NCBI RefSeq assembly: GCF_001534665.1
Contig: NZ_CP013920.1
Span: forward strand, 62,001-126,000
Source: Candidatus Arsenophonus lipoptenae
Lineage (GTDB): Bacteria > Pseudomonadota > Gammaproteobacteria > Enterobacterales > Enterobacteriaceae
DNA length: 64,000 bases
Direction: 5' to 3'
The translations under genes and the position numbers were made by a program. The number at the start of each line of letters is the position of its first letter. The stretch's first letter is position 1. This document shows positions 54,130 through 62,865 of this stretch, piece by piece. Under the pieces are notes generated by a model. It was not told where the DNA came from. It did not search any database and saw only the letters and a program-made list of their open reading frames with translations.

Positions 54130-54321
54130 ATGAATAACTAAAGAAAATAATAAAAAAATAAAATTATTTTTTTGAAAATCTGGTAGTAATAATATAGGAT
54201 TATTATCCTACCCGCCTGCATTATGTTTTATTTAAATATTCGTGATAAATCTCACAACTATGTTTTAAAGAACAATAAAATGTTACTTAAATATATTAAT
54301 AAGATTTCATATACTATGTGA
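54130..54321 (+). pseudogene. uvrC: Remnant of uvrC (excinuclease subunit C), 3' part
   Basis: In one frame the DNA reads ITKENNKKIKLFF, a TGA stop (54173-54175), then KSGSNNIGLLSYPPALCFI. This follows the UvrC order VAKGADRKAGLETLFF...GFSLPPDSPALHVI with almost the right spacing. After a frameshift near 54233 it continues YLNIRDKSHNYV, matching QHIRDESHDHA, and then MLLKY (54280-54294), matching UvrC RRQMLLKY after a deletion of about 27 residues. It ends at TGA 54319. Its place directly before pgsA is that of uvrC in E. coli. Reference sequences are from memory. Broken by a stop, a shift and a deletion, so inactive. Confidence 0.75.
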
Positions 54322-54438
54322 TATGATCATTAATCAAATTATAAATATACAACTTTTTCATATACACTAGTAAAAATTATAATCTACAATAACAAGACTA
54401 ATGTAGTATAGATTTTATCTAGATAATTATAAAGCATT

Positions 54439-54987
54439 ATGCAATTAAATATCCCAACTTGGTTAACACTATTACGTATTATTTTAATCCCGTTTTTTGT
54501 TTTATTTTTTTCTCTTCCATTTCATTGGGCACCTTTTATTTCTGCATTTCTTTTTATTATTGCTGCCTTAACTGACTTAATTGATGGTTTCATTGCCAGA
54601 CTATGGAAACAAACAACAAAATTTGGCGCATTCTTGGATCCAGTAGCTGATAAAATCATGGTAGTAACAGCATTAGTTTTAGTAACAGAATACTATCATA
54701 CCTGGTTAGTTACATTACCAACTATCACTATGATTGCACGTGAAATTATTATTTCTTCATTTCGCACATGGATGATTAAAGAAGGAAAAAATAGTTGCAC
54801 AAATGTTTCTTGGATTGGAAAGTTTAAAACTGCAATACAAATGATTTCATTAGTTGGATTATTATGGCATCCTAATATATATGTTGAAATAATTGCTATT
54901 ATATTACTTTATTTTGCAGCTATTTTAGCATTTTGGTCTATGTTTAAATATTTATTTGCAGCTTGGAAATATTTTAATATAGTTTAA
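54439..54987 (+). CDS. pgsA: Phosphatidylglycerophosphate synthase
   Basis: Joins CDP-diacylglycerol and glycerol-3-phosphate, the committed step to phosphatidylglycerol and cardiolipin. The 182 residues equal E. coli PgsA. The CDP-alcohol phosphotransferase motif is complete: [11 protein letters not shown]...[12 protein letters not shown] with its three aspartates and last Asp (about residues 54-81). Several membrane segments follow. It stands between the uvrC corpse and the glyW-cysT-leuZ tRNA cluster, as in E. coli, and supplies the substrate for ClsA. Confidence 0.97.
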   Translation: MQLNIPTWLTLLRIILIPFFVLFFSLPFHWAPFISAFLFIIAALTDLIDGFIARLWKQTTKFGAFLDPVADKIMVVTALVLVTEYYHTWLVTLPTITMIAREIIISSFRTWMIKEGKNSCTNVSWIGKFKTAIQMISLVGLLWHPNIYVEIIAIILLYFAAILAFWSMFKYLFAAWKYFNIV

Positions 54988-55109
54988 TTAAAAGAATTAA
55001 CAACAATAATAATAATTAATAAACAATAGTATTGACTCAATAAAATAAAGAAGTAAAATACAAAATAAAATAATGTAAATTTAATATTTCTATAAAATAT
55101 AATTAAAGT

Positions 55110-55182
55110 GCGGGAATAGCTCAGCTGGTAGAGTACAACCTTGCCAAGGTTGGGGTCGCGAGTTCAAATCTCGTTTCCCGCT
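55110..55182 (+). tRNA. glyW: tRNA-Gly (anticodon GCC)
   Basis: 73 nt folding as a standard cloverleaf. The acceptor arm GCGGGAA pairs with TTCCCGC; the anticodon loop TTGCCAA places GCC at 55143-55145; the T loop is GTTCAAATC. It is nearly identical to E. coli glyW. The 3' CCA is not encoded (the next bases are TTA). Confidence 0.97.
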
Positions 55183-55223
55183 TTAATATTTTTTACTAGT
55201 GGTATTTGTAAAAACAAAAAAAA

Positions 55224-55294
55224 GGCGCGATGGCAGAGTGGTCATGCAGCGGACTGCAAATCCGGTCACCTCGGTTCAATTCCGAGTCGTGCCT
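55224..55294 (+). tRNA. cysT: tRNA-Cys (anticodon GCA)
   Basis: 71 nt. The acceptor GGCGCGA pairs with TCGTGCC (one G-T); the anticodon loop CTGCAAA gives GCA at 55256-55258; the T loop is GTTCAATTC. Second gene of the glyW-cysT-leuZ cluster. CCA is not encoded (AGC follows). Confidence 0.97.
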
Positions 55295-55330
55295 AGCTAT
55301 TTTATCTTATAATACGCTTATTTATAAAGA

Positions 55331-55415
55331 GCCCAGATGGTGAAATTAGGTAGACACTAGGGACTTAAAATCCCTTAGCTTAAAGGCTGTGCGGGTTCAA
55401 ATCCCGCTCTGGGCA
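55331..55415 (+). tRNA. leuZ: tRNA-Leu (anticodon TAA)
   Basis: 85 nt with the long variable arm of class II tRNAs. The acceptor GCCCAGA pairs with TCTGGGC; the anticodon loop CTTAAAA gives TAA at 55366-55368; the T loop is GTTCAAATC. In this AT-rich genome TTA is the main leucine codon, so this is probably a heavily used tRNA. CCA is not encoded (CTA follows). Confidence 0.97.
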
Positions 55416-55624
55416 CTAAATATAAATATATGTCATTAATCAAAATGATATTCTTTTAATTATATTTTTAAAATACATAAATATTTTTAAAAATTAAAAA
55501 ATAAATAATAATAGCAATTAACTACTTTATTAAAAAATAAAAAATTATTTAAATTTTAAATTGACAAATAATTATCTAGTTATATTTAATAAATATTTTT
55601 ATAATAAAAATTAATTTAAATTTA

Positions 55625-56482
55625 TTACTTCTCTTTAAGAGAATATAGATGAACATCTAATTGTGGAAATGGAATGCTAATATTATGTGCGTCTAATTGT
55701 TTTTTAAAATTTTCCATTAAATCCCAATAAACATTACGGGCATCTATATTAGTAGTCCAAAAACGGACTATAAAATTAAGAGAATTAGGCGCCATTTCAT
55801 GTAATCTAATAATAATACCTTTATCATGTTGAATACGATTATCAATAGCAACAACATCACCTAATATTTTTTTAACTTTATCAATATTAACATTATAAGA
55901 CACACTAACTATAATTTGAGTACGCCTATTCGGTAGGCGAGAAGTATTAATAATGTTATTATTAATTATTTTACTATTTGGTATAATAATAATACGATTT
56001 TCATTAGTCCTTAATGTAGTTGATAAAATCTGTATATTCTCAACAATTCCTTCTACTGAATCTAAAATTACATATTCTCCTGATCGTAATGGTTTGAAAA
56101 TAACTAATAATACCCCAGCAGCAAAATTAGATAAAGAACCTTGTAAAGCTAATCCAATAGCTAAACCTGCAGTACCTAAAACAGTAATAATAGAAGCAGT
56201 TTGTATACCTAACTTACCTAATACTGATATTATAGTAACTGCAATTATTCCATAACGAATAATTGCAGATAAAAAATTACTAACCGTTTTATCTATAATA
56301 TGTAATAACATTAATCTATTAGTGATATTAGAAATCCATCTAGCAATAATTAAACCCCCCAATAAAATAAATAATGCAAAAAAAATATTTATAATATATT
56401 CAATTAAAATATTATGACGATAAATAAACCAAGTTTTTAATATTTCTATCATTTTTACTAATATCATATTATTGTCATTCAT
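55625..56482 (-). CDS. mscS: Small-conductance mechanosensitive channel MscS
   Basis: A heptameric channel that opens under membrane tension to release solutes after osmotic downshift. The 285 residues (E. coli 286) have three membrane segments; the pore-lining third helix contains GTAGLAIGLALQGSLSNFAAG. The cytoplasmic vestibule domain follows (PLRSGEYVILDSVEG..., IIIPNSKII). Retention suggests the cell still faces osmotic stress (inference). Divergent from rpiA across a 1-kb spacer. Confidence 0.95.
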   Translation of the reverse strand: MNDNNMILVKMIEILKTWFIYRHNILIEYIINIFFALFILLGGLIIARWISNITNRLMLLHIIDKTVSNFLSAIIRYGIIAVTIISVLGKLGIQTASIITVLGTAGLAIGLALQGSLSNFAAGVLLVIFKPLRSGEYVILDSVEGIVENIQILSTTLRTNENRIIIIPNSKIINNNIINTSRLPNRRTQIIVSVSYNVNIDKVKKILGDVVAIDNRIQHDKGIIIRLHEMAPNSLNFIVRFWTTNIDARNVYWDLMENFKKQLDAHNISIPFPQLDVHLYSLKEK

Positions 56483-57497
56483 ATTTATGATCTCTATTAA
56501 TAAATTAAAAATTTATTTTTTGGTAAAATTTATATGATTTTAGATAATCACTGACATTAAAAATATTTTTTAAATTACATTTACATTTAAAAAAATTCAA
56601 TAAATTCAATGATTGAAATTAGTTACATCTTTTATATCAATTAAACCTTTTTATATTTTAAATAATTAATTTAAATTATATTATTAAATATATTGCTTTT
56701 AAAAATATAATATTATTTAAAAATGTATTTTTTTAAATACTACTTAAAAATAATAATCAGATAAATGATAAATTTTTTATCTTAAGTATTTAGTTAACCA
56801 TTAATTAGTTTACTATATACATATAAAAGCTATCGTCATACTATAAAATTATTATTTATTATTAATTTTTATAAGTTAATTATTTTATTTAATAATAAAA
56901 TATAATAAAGATTTGTTTTTATAAATAAATATCCAAAAATTTTTCTATATAAATACTTTATATTAGTAATAAATACTTATGTATTTTTAGTTATGTTAAT
57001 ATATATTATACTTTACAAATATTTTATATGTAATATCAAAAATAACTTTAGAAAAAGTTATCATGATTATGTAAAAATAATAAAAAAAAATTAGATAAAC
57101 TAGTAATTATTTATTGTAATTGTAAAATTAGTTATTCATTTCAACTTTTTCTATAATTTAACTGAATACAGTAGTCAAGCATAATTTTATCATCTATCAG
57201 CAGCAAAAATAATCTTATTAATAGATTTATAATTTATTTTTAGTAATTTTTATAAAAAAATCTAAAATGATTTATATCATATATATATTTTACATCTTAT
57301 TAAAAAAATAAAAATGACTAATTTTTATTATAAAATTAAATTATGCAATGATCGATATTAATGATACTTAATCACAAAATTTATTAAATATAAAAACATC
57401 AAAATAATATTGTTTTTATTTTAAATCAATAACTATGAGAATTTTTCTCTAATAATTAGTTGGTAAATTTTTTAAGAAATAATAAGGTGAACTTATC
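56483..57497. other. Long divergent spacer mscS/rpiA
   Basis: 1015 bp with no intact gene. argP lies divergent to rpiA in E. coli. A slightly GC-richer patch at 57161-57220 contains a minus-strand ATG frame MLDYCIQLNYRKS, too short to identify. An AAGGTGA ribosome site for rpiA ends the spacer. Confidence 0.45.
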
Positions 57498-58163
57498 ATG
57501 ACACAAGATGAATTAAAAAAAATGGTTGGCTGGGCAGTATTAGAGTATATAATGCCTAATACAGTAGTAGGTGTTGGAACAGGTTCTACTGTTTCACATT
57601 TTATTAATGGTTTAGCAACACGGAAGCATTTAATTACAGGTGTAGTGTCTAGTTCATCTTCATCTACTTATAAATTAAATGAATTATCTATCCCTATTCT
57701 TGATAGTAATTACGTCAATAATATTGATATATATATTGATGGTGTAGATGAACTTAATCCATCTTTAATGATGATAAAAGGTGGTGGTGGGGCATTAACT
57801 CAAGAAAAAATTATAGCTGCTATGGCTAAACAATTTATTGTTATTGCTGATAAATCTAAGTTAGTTAATACGTTAGGTGGATTTCCATTACCAATAGAAG
57901 TAATTCCAATGGCACGTACTTATGTATCACATCAACTAATTAAATTAGGTGGAATACCGAAATATAGAAAAAATGTAATTACAGATAATGGAAACATTAT
58001 TATTGATGTGCAGAATTTAAAAATTCTAGATCCTATTAATTTAGAAAATAAAATTAATACTATTCCTGGTGTAGTGACAGTAGGTTTATTCGCTAATCGA
58101 CCAGCAGATATTGCATTACTAGCTACTCAATATGGAGTACAAAAATTAATAGCTATAAACTAA
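57498..58163 (+). CDS. rpiA: Ribose-5-phosphate isomerase A
   Basis: Interconverts ribose-5-phosphate and ribulose-5-phosphate in the pentose phosphate pathway, supplying ribose for nucleotides. The 221 residues (E. coli 219) show [13 protein letters not shown] near the N-terminus, the active-site DGVDELNP, and [12 protein letters not shown]. In E. coli serA follows; here it is missing and the ubi genes come next after 629 bp. Confidence 0.97.
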   Translation: MTQDELKKMVGWAVLEYIMPNTVVGVGTGSTVSHFINGLATRKHLITGVVSSSSSSTYKLNELSIPILDSNYVNNIDIYIDGVDELNPSLMMIKGGGGALTQEKIIAAMAKQFIVIADKSKLVNTLGGFPLPIEVIPMARTYVSHQLIKLGGIPKYRKNVITDNGNIIIDVQNLKILDPINLENKINTIPGVVTVGLFANRPADIALLATQYGVQKLIAIN

Positions 58164-58792
58164 TATAAACTAATAATTTTACTATCCTAAAATCAAATTT
58201 TCTTTTGATAAATAAATATTACTACTCACTTTAATATAAATAATTTAATAAAAAATCATATTTATTTTAAAATAATAAAAAATAAGAAGCCTATAAAGTT
58301 ATATATTATATATAATATATAAAATAATAAATAATATTCATTATTAATCATTCTAATATTAATTATATATTTTACTATTTTATAATATAGTTTTTATTAT
58401 AAATATATATTTATAATAAAAAATTAAATATTCTTTTAATTTTAATCCATAATATAACTTATGATAATTGTTAAAATAATAATTAAATAAAAGATTATTT
58501 TTGTTAATTTCTGTTCATATTATAAATTTAAAAATTTAATTAAATCTTATTAAATTATATTTTATATATTTTTTATTTATTACGAATATAATGCTAATAT
58601 TATTAGCATTGATTTAATATATTAATAAATTACTATTCAATACAAATTGATATCTTATGCTATTAATAAAAAATAATTGAATTGATAAATTTTCGTAAAA
58701 AAATAGCTTTTTATAAAAATAAAATAAATACTATTGAATAATAGTGTTAAGTATTTAATGGTAATAATAGATAAAATTATGGATTCAAGGTT
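58164..58792. other. Spacer rpiA-ubiH
   Basis: 629 bp with no gene. In E. coli serA, the 6S RNA gene ssrS, ygfA, zapA, ygfB and pepP lie between these two genes; I find no GC-containing structured stretch that could be 6S RNA. A 32-bp AT-only palindrome lies at 58391-58422. Confidence 0.55.
58391..58422. repeat. 32-bp AT-only palindrome
   Basis: TTTTTATTATAAATAT is followed by its exact complement. It folds as 14 bp with an ATAT loop. It lies in the rpiA-ubiH spacer, over 220 bp from either gene. Confidence 0.6.
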
Positions 58793-59956
58793 ATGCAAAT
58801 AATTATTATTGGGGGTGGTATAACCGGAGCTTCATTAGCACTTGCTATTTCTAAATTAAGCAAAGAGCAAGTTCAAATTTCATTAATTGAAGCAATAGAA
58901 CTTAACAAAAAAAATATGCATTTTAATAATAGAACAATTGCATTGTCTTATGGAACTTGTCAACAATTTAATCAAATTGGTATATGGGATGGATTAAAAA
59001 AATATGTAACTCCAATAACACATATTCATATTTCTGAGTATGGTCACGCAAGTATACTTAATATAAAAGCTAAATATTATTCTATACCAGCATTAGGTTA
59101 TGTAATTAAATTATCTGATGCAAAAAATTATTTATTTGATCAGATAAAAAAAACACCAAATATTACGTTATTTTGCCCTGAAAAAACAATAGATATTATA
59201 CGTACCATCAATAATGTATCTGTCAAATTAACAACTAACAAAATTCTAACTGGACAATTATTAGTAGCCGCCGATGGCAGTAATTCAATCATACGAAAAA
59301 TAAGCAAAATTGACTGGTACAAAAAATCATATGAACAATGTGCAATTACTGCTAATATTTTAACTAGTGCTTTACCTAAAGGACGAGCTTTTGAACGTTT
59401 TACTCAATTTGGTTCATTAGCAATATTACCTGTATCTAAATACTGTAGTTCATTAATTTGGTGTTATCCATTAAAAAATAAACAACATATTATGCAATTG
59501 GATAATGATGAATTTGTAATGGAATTACAACAATATTTTGGGTGGAGATTAGGTGAAATTAAACTTATTAGTAAACGCTACTATTTGCCATTATTTCTAT
59601 ATCAAGCAAAAAAAATTATTAGTCATCGCTTAGTATTAGTTGGTAATGCAGCTCAAACCGTACATCCTATTGGCGGACAAGGGTTTAATTTAGCTATGCG
59701 AGATATTATGATTCTTGCTGATATAATTAGTAAAACAGCTAATAATAGAGAGGATATTGGTAATTATTCTGTTTTAATAAATTATCAAATAAAACGTAAT
59801 AATGATCGTCAAAATATCATAAAAATAACAGATAATTTAGTACGTTTATTTAATAATAAACATATTATTTTTATTATTTCTCGTAATATTGCATTAATAG
59901 CAATGGAAATCTTAAAACCTATAAGTAATATTTTAATTCGTAAAGCAATTAGGTAA
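58793..59956 (+). CDS. ubiH: 2-octaprenyl-6-methoxyphenol hydroxylase
   Basis: An FAD monooxygenase adding a ring hydroxyl in ubiquinone synthesis. The 387 residues (E. coli 392) start with IIIGGGITGASLALAIS (FAD), include FERFTQFGSLAILP and the second FAD motif LVGNAAQTVHPIGGQGFNLA, and VAADGSNS. These details match UbiH rather than UbiI. It is 44 bp upstream of ubiI, the E. coli order, though pepP and ygfB that precede it there are gone. Confidence 0.94.
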   Translation: MQIIIIGGGITGASLALAISKLSKEQVQISLIEAIELNKKNMHFNNRTIALSYGTCQQFNQIGIWDGLKKYVTPITHIHISEYGHASILNIKAKYYSIPALGYVIKLSDAKNYLFDQIKKTPNITLFCPEKTIDIIRTINNVSVKLTTNKILTGQLLVAADGSNSIIRKISKIDWYKKSYEQCAITANILTSALPKGRAFERFTQFGSLAILPVSKYCSSLIWCYPLKNKQHIMQLDNDEFVMELQQYFGWRLGEIKLISKRYYLPLFLYQAKKIISHRLVLVGNAAQTVHPIGGQGFNLAMRDIMILADIISKTANNREDIGNYSVLINYQIKRNNDRQNIIKITDNLVRLFNNKHIIFIISRNIALIAMEILKPISNILIRKAIR

Positions 59957-60000
59957 TAAATTTATCTATAACTATTTAATTTAATAAGGAATATTTTATT

Positions 60001-61224
60001 ATGCAATCATTTGATATAATTATTATTGGTGGAGGGATGATTGGACTTTCACTAGCTTGTGGATTACGTAATTGCGGCATGAATATTGCCATTATTGAAA
60101 ATTCTTTAAATAAAGATGAATTTGATCAAAAAAATGAGCCAGAATCAAAAGTTTCTGCTATTAATTTAGCGAGCCAAAAATTACTAGATTATTTATCTGT
60201 TTGGCAAATAATAATACAAAAAAAAATTGGAATTTTTCATCAAATTAAAGTTTGGCAAAAAGATAGTTTTGGATATATTAAATTTAATGCTAATGATTAT
60301 TATTTACCACATCTTGGTCATATTATTAAAAATTCTACTATTGTAAGAATATTATGGCAACAAGTAAAATTAAGTACAGACATTACATTATTTACAGATA
60401 ATAATGTGAAAACAATTATGTGGGGGGATAATGAAGTATTTATAACATTTGATAATGAGCAAATGTTGACAACAAAGCTAGTTATTGGAGCTGATGGTGC
60501 TAAATCATGGTTAAGAAAACAAGCTGACATCCCAATTAAATTTTGGAATTATGAACATACGTCGTTAATAGCTACCATTAAAACTGAAATACCTCATATG
60601 GATACTGCTTTGCAAGCATTTAATAATTACAGTATTTTAGCATTTTTACCGCTACATGATCAGTATATTTGTTCAATTGTCTGGTCATTACCAACAATTC
60701 AGGCACATAGATTAGTTAATTTAAAAGTTTCTGCATTTGAAAAAGAATTAAGTGTAGCTCTAGATATGCGGCTCGGATTTTGTCAATTAATTAGTGAACG
60801 TCAAATTTTTCCACTTATTAGTCAATATGCTTGTAATTTTGCTAAACAACGTATTGTTTTAATAGGTGATTCAGCTCATACAATACATCCACTAGCTGGG
60901 CAAGGTGTTAATTTGGGATTCATGGATGTTGCTGAGTTAATTGGACATTTACGTGATTTAAATATCAAAGGCAAAGATATAGGACAGTATCTTTATTTAC
61001 AAAGCTATGAACGCAAACGTAGATACAGTACTATGTTAACATTATATAGTATACAAATGTTAAAAAAAATATTTAATGGTAATAATGTAATAAAAAAAAT
61101 AACTTGTGATATTGGATTATTATTAACTAATGCAGTACCAGGAATAAAACTAAAGTTAATTAACTATGCTTCAGGATTACATGATATTCCTGAATGGTTG
61201 GCAAAAAATGATAAATTAATTTAG
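60001..61224 (+). CDS. ubiI: 2-octaprenylphenol hydroxylase UbiI (VisC)
   Basis: A second FAD monooxygenase of ubiquinone synthesis, acting at ring position C5. The 407 residues (E. coli 400) have IIIGGGMIGLSLACGL, VIGADGAKSWLRKQADIP, and LIGDSAHTIHPLAGQGVNLG. The segment GHIIKNSTIV and the ending DIPEWLA are specific to UbiI/VisC. A TAAGGA ribosome site precedes ATG. With ubiH and ndh it supports an aerobic respiratory chain. Confidence 0.95.
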   Translation: MQSFDIIIIGGGMIGLSLACGLRNCGMNIAIIENSLNKDEFDQKNEPESKVSAINLASQKLLDYLSVWQIIIQKKIGIFHQIKVWQKDSFGYIKFNANDYYLPHLGHIIKNSTIVRILWQQVKLSTDITLFTDNNVKTIMWGDNEVFITFDNEQMLTTKLVIGADGAKSWLRKQADIPIKFWNYEHTSLIATIKTEIPHMDTALQAFNNYSILAFLPLHDQYICSIVWSLPTIQAHRLVNLKVSAFEKELSVALDMRLGFCQLISERQIFPLISQYACNFAKQRIVLIGDSAHTIHPLAGQGVNLGFMDVAELIGHLRDLNIKGKDIGQYLYLQSYERKRRYSTMLTLYSIQMLKKIFNGNNVIKKITCDIGLLLTNAVPGIKLKLINYASGLHDIPEWLAKNDKLI

Positions 61225-61414
61225 TACAAAATTATTTAAATATATTTATTTAATATTTAAAACTAATGAAATACGTAAAATTTTTTAATTAAATGTCTAG
61301 TTTTAAGGTTATTTTTATTTATTTAATATTATATATTTTATATTACTTAAAACAATCTCATTGCTACATGTTTTTATATTTATAATAATTCAAACTCATT
61401 TATTATTATATAAT

Positions 61415-62383
61415 TTACGATATTACATCATAAGGTAATGGTTGAATTGTTAAATTGCTTGTTTCCACACCAGGAATACGAAAAGTACTTTTTATAGACA
61501 TATCATGATTCATAATAACTTGTACACTTATAAAGTTATTAGTTAATTTAACTGCTGCTAAAATTGTACCAATACTTCTCCAGCAGTTATTACCTATTTT
61601 CCACTCAATAGGTGATCCAATTTTTGGAATTATATTTGATATACCTGTTAACCAAAACATAGAACGTTTATTTAAACCGCGATATTTTACACGAGCTATT
61701 ATTTCTTGACCACTGTAACAACCTTTTTTAAAACTAATACTAGATTTTAATGCTTGTAAATTAACTGCTTGAGGAATAAATTTCTGACTGTTTTCAATAT
61801 CAATATTAGCGAATCCAGAGGCAATATCAAAAGATAACCATTGTTGACTATTTCCATGTTTTGGAAAATCTTTTTTTAAAGTAAGTGCTGTATTACTATC
61901 CGTAATAATTAAGAATCGTTCATAAGGTAAATTGAAATATAATAAAGTAGTTTTTTTTAAATGTATTATTGGATTTTCCAAATCTGGTAACTGAGAAAAA
62001 TAGTTACTTAATTTATTACAAGCTTCTTGGCCTATAACACCTAATAAAGTGATATCATGCTGTTCTCGGATTGTTATTTGAGAAAAAACTGCGTATTTAG
62101 TTAATTCATATAATTGTTTAGCAGCTACACTAGTTCTTAAAATATAAGCAAAACCTTTTTTATAATAAAATAAACGAATAATACTTAATATTTTTCCATT
62201 AGCATCACAATGGGCGGTTAATATATGTTGTTGTCTAGTTAATTTTGTAATATCAGCAGTTAACTTTCCTTGTAAATATTGCACAACATCAATGCCAGTT
62301 GCAGTTATAAAACTCCAATCATTGAGTAATAGCAAAGTTAATGGATATTGATTATGTATTTCATAATTCATCTTTGTGCTCAA
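61415..62383 (-). CDS. ygfZ: tRNA-modifying / Fe-S protein maintenance factor YgfZ
   Basis: A folate-binding protein needed for activity of certain Fe-S enzymes such as MiaB. The 322 residues (E. coli 326) carry the family signature KKGCYSGQEI, with the key cysteine near residue 221. The N-terminal part resembles the glycine-cleavage T-protein fold (QYLQGKLTADI). It depends on folate, which links it to pabC, and complements the Suf system in this window. It is convergent with ubiI. Confidence 0.93.
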   Translation of the reverse strand: MSTKMNYEIHNQYPLTLLLLNDWSFITATGIDVVQYLQGKLTADITKLTRQQHILTAHCDANGKILSIIRLFYYKKGFAYILRTSVAAKQLYELTKYAVFSQITIREQHDITLLGVIGQEACNKLSNYFSQLPDLENPIIHLKKTTLLYFNLPYERFLIITDSNTALTLKKDFPKHGNSQQWLSFDIASGFANIDIENSQKFIPQAVNLQALKSSISFKKGCYSGQEIIARVKYRGLNKRSMFWLTGISNIIPKIGSPIEWKIGNNCWRSIGTILAAVKLTNNFISVQVIMNHDMSIKSTFRIPGVETSNLTIQPLPYDVIS

Positions 62384-62865
62384 TTTATTTAAATTAAGTA
62401 AAATATTTAATATTAATTAGTTTAATATTTGAATATAAATCATCTAAAAAATTTTTACATTAAATATCTAATATTTTGATTATTAATTAATATCTTAAAA
62501 ATCATCGTATAAATTTGCTTAATATAATATAATCTCTTTAATTTAATCAAACATCTTCCTAAAGACTAATTAATATTTATCAAAAATATTAGTATTAAAT
62601 TATATATTTTAATTTTAAAAAATATTTTTGAAATATACTTTTGCAATAAAATTATATGTATTGATATAAGAAATATAAAAATAATTTAATATTATTAATT
62701 AAATTAAAATAGTATTTTAAAAATATATTTGATATTACCTGATTTAGAAAGATTTTTTTTAATTAACTATAATTTATTAATAAAATCATAAATGTGTTAA
62801 TAACAATTTTATTAAAAAAATTCCAAACTCACTATATTTAACATCATTAGATATTATAAAATGAT
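62384..62865. other. Spacer lysS-ygfZ
   Basis: 482 bp of AT-rich DNA with no identifiable gene or strong dyad. Confidence 0.5.

Noticed and set aside
58164-58792. Possible 6S RNA gene (ssrS) in the rpiA-ubiH spacer, where E. coli has it
   Set aside because: No GC-containing stem or conserved bulge region is visible; the spacer is uniformly AT-rich.
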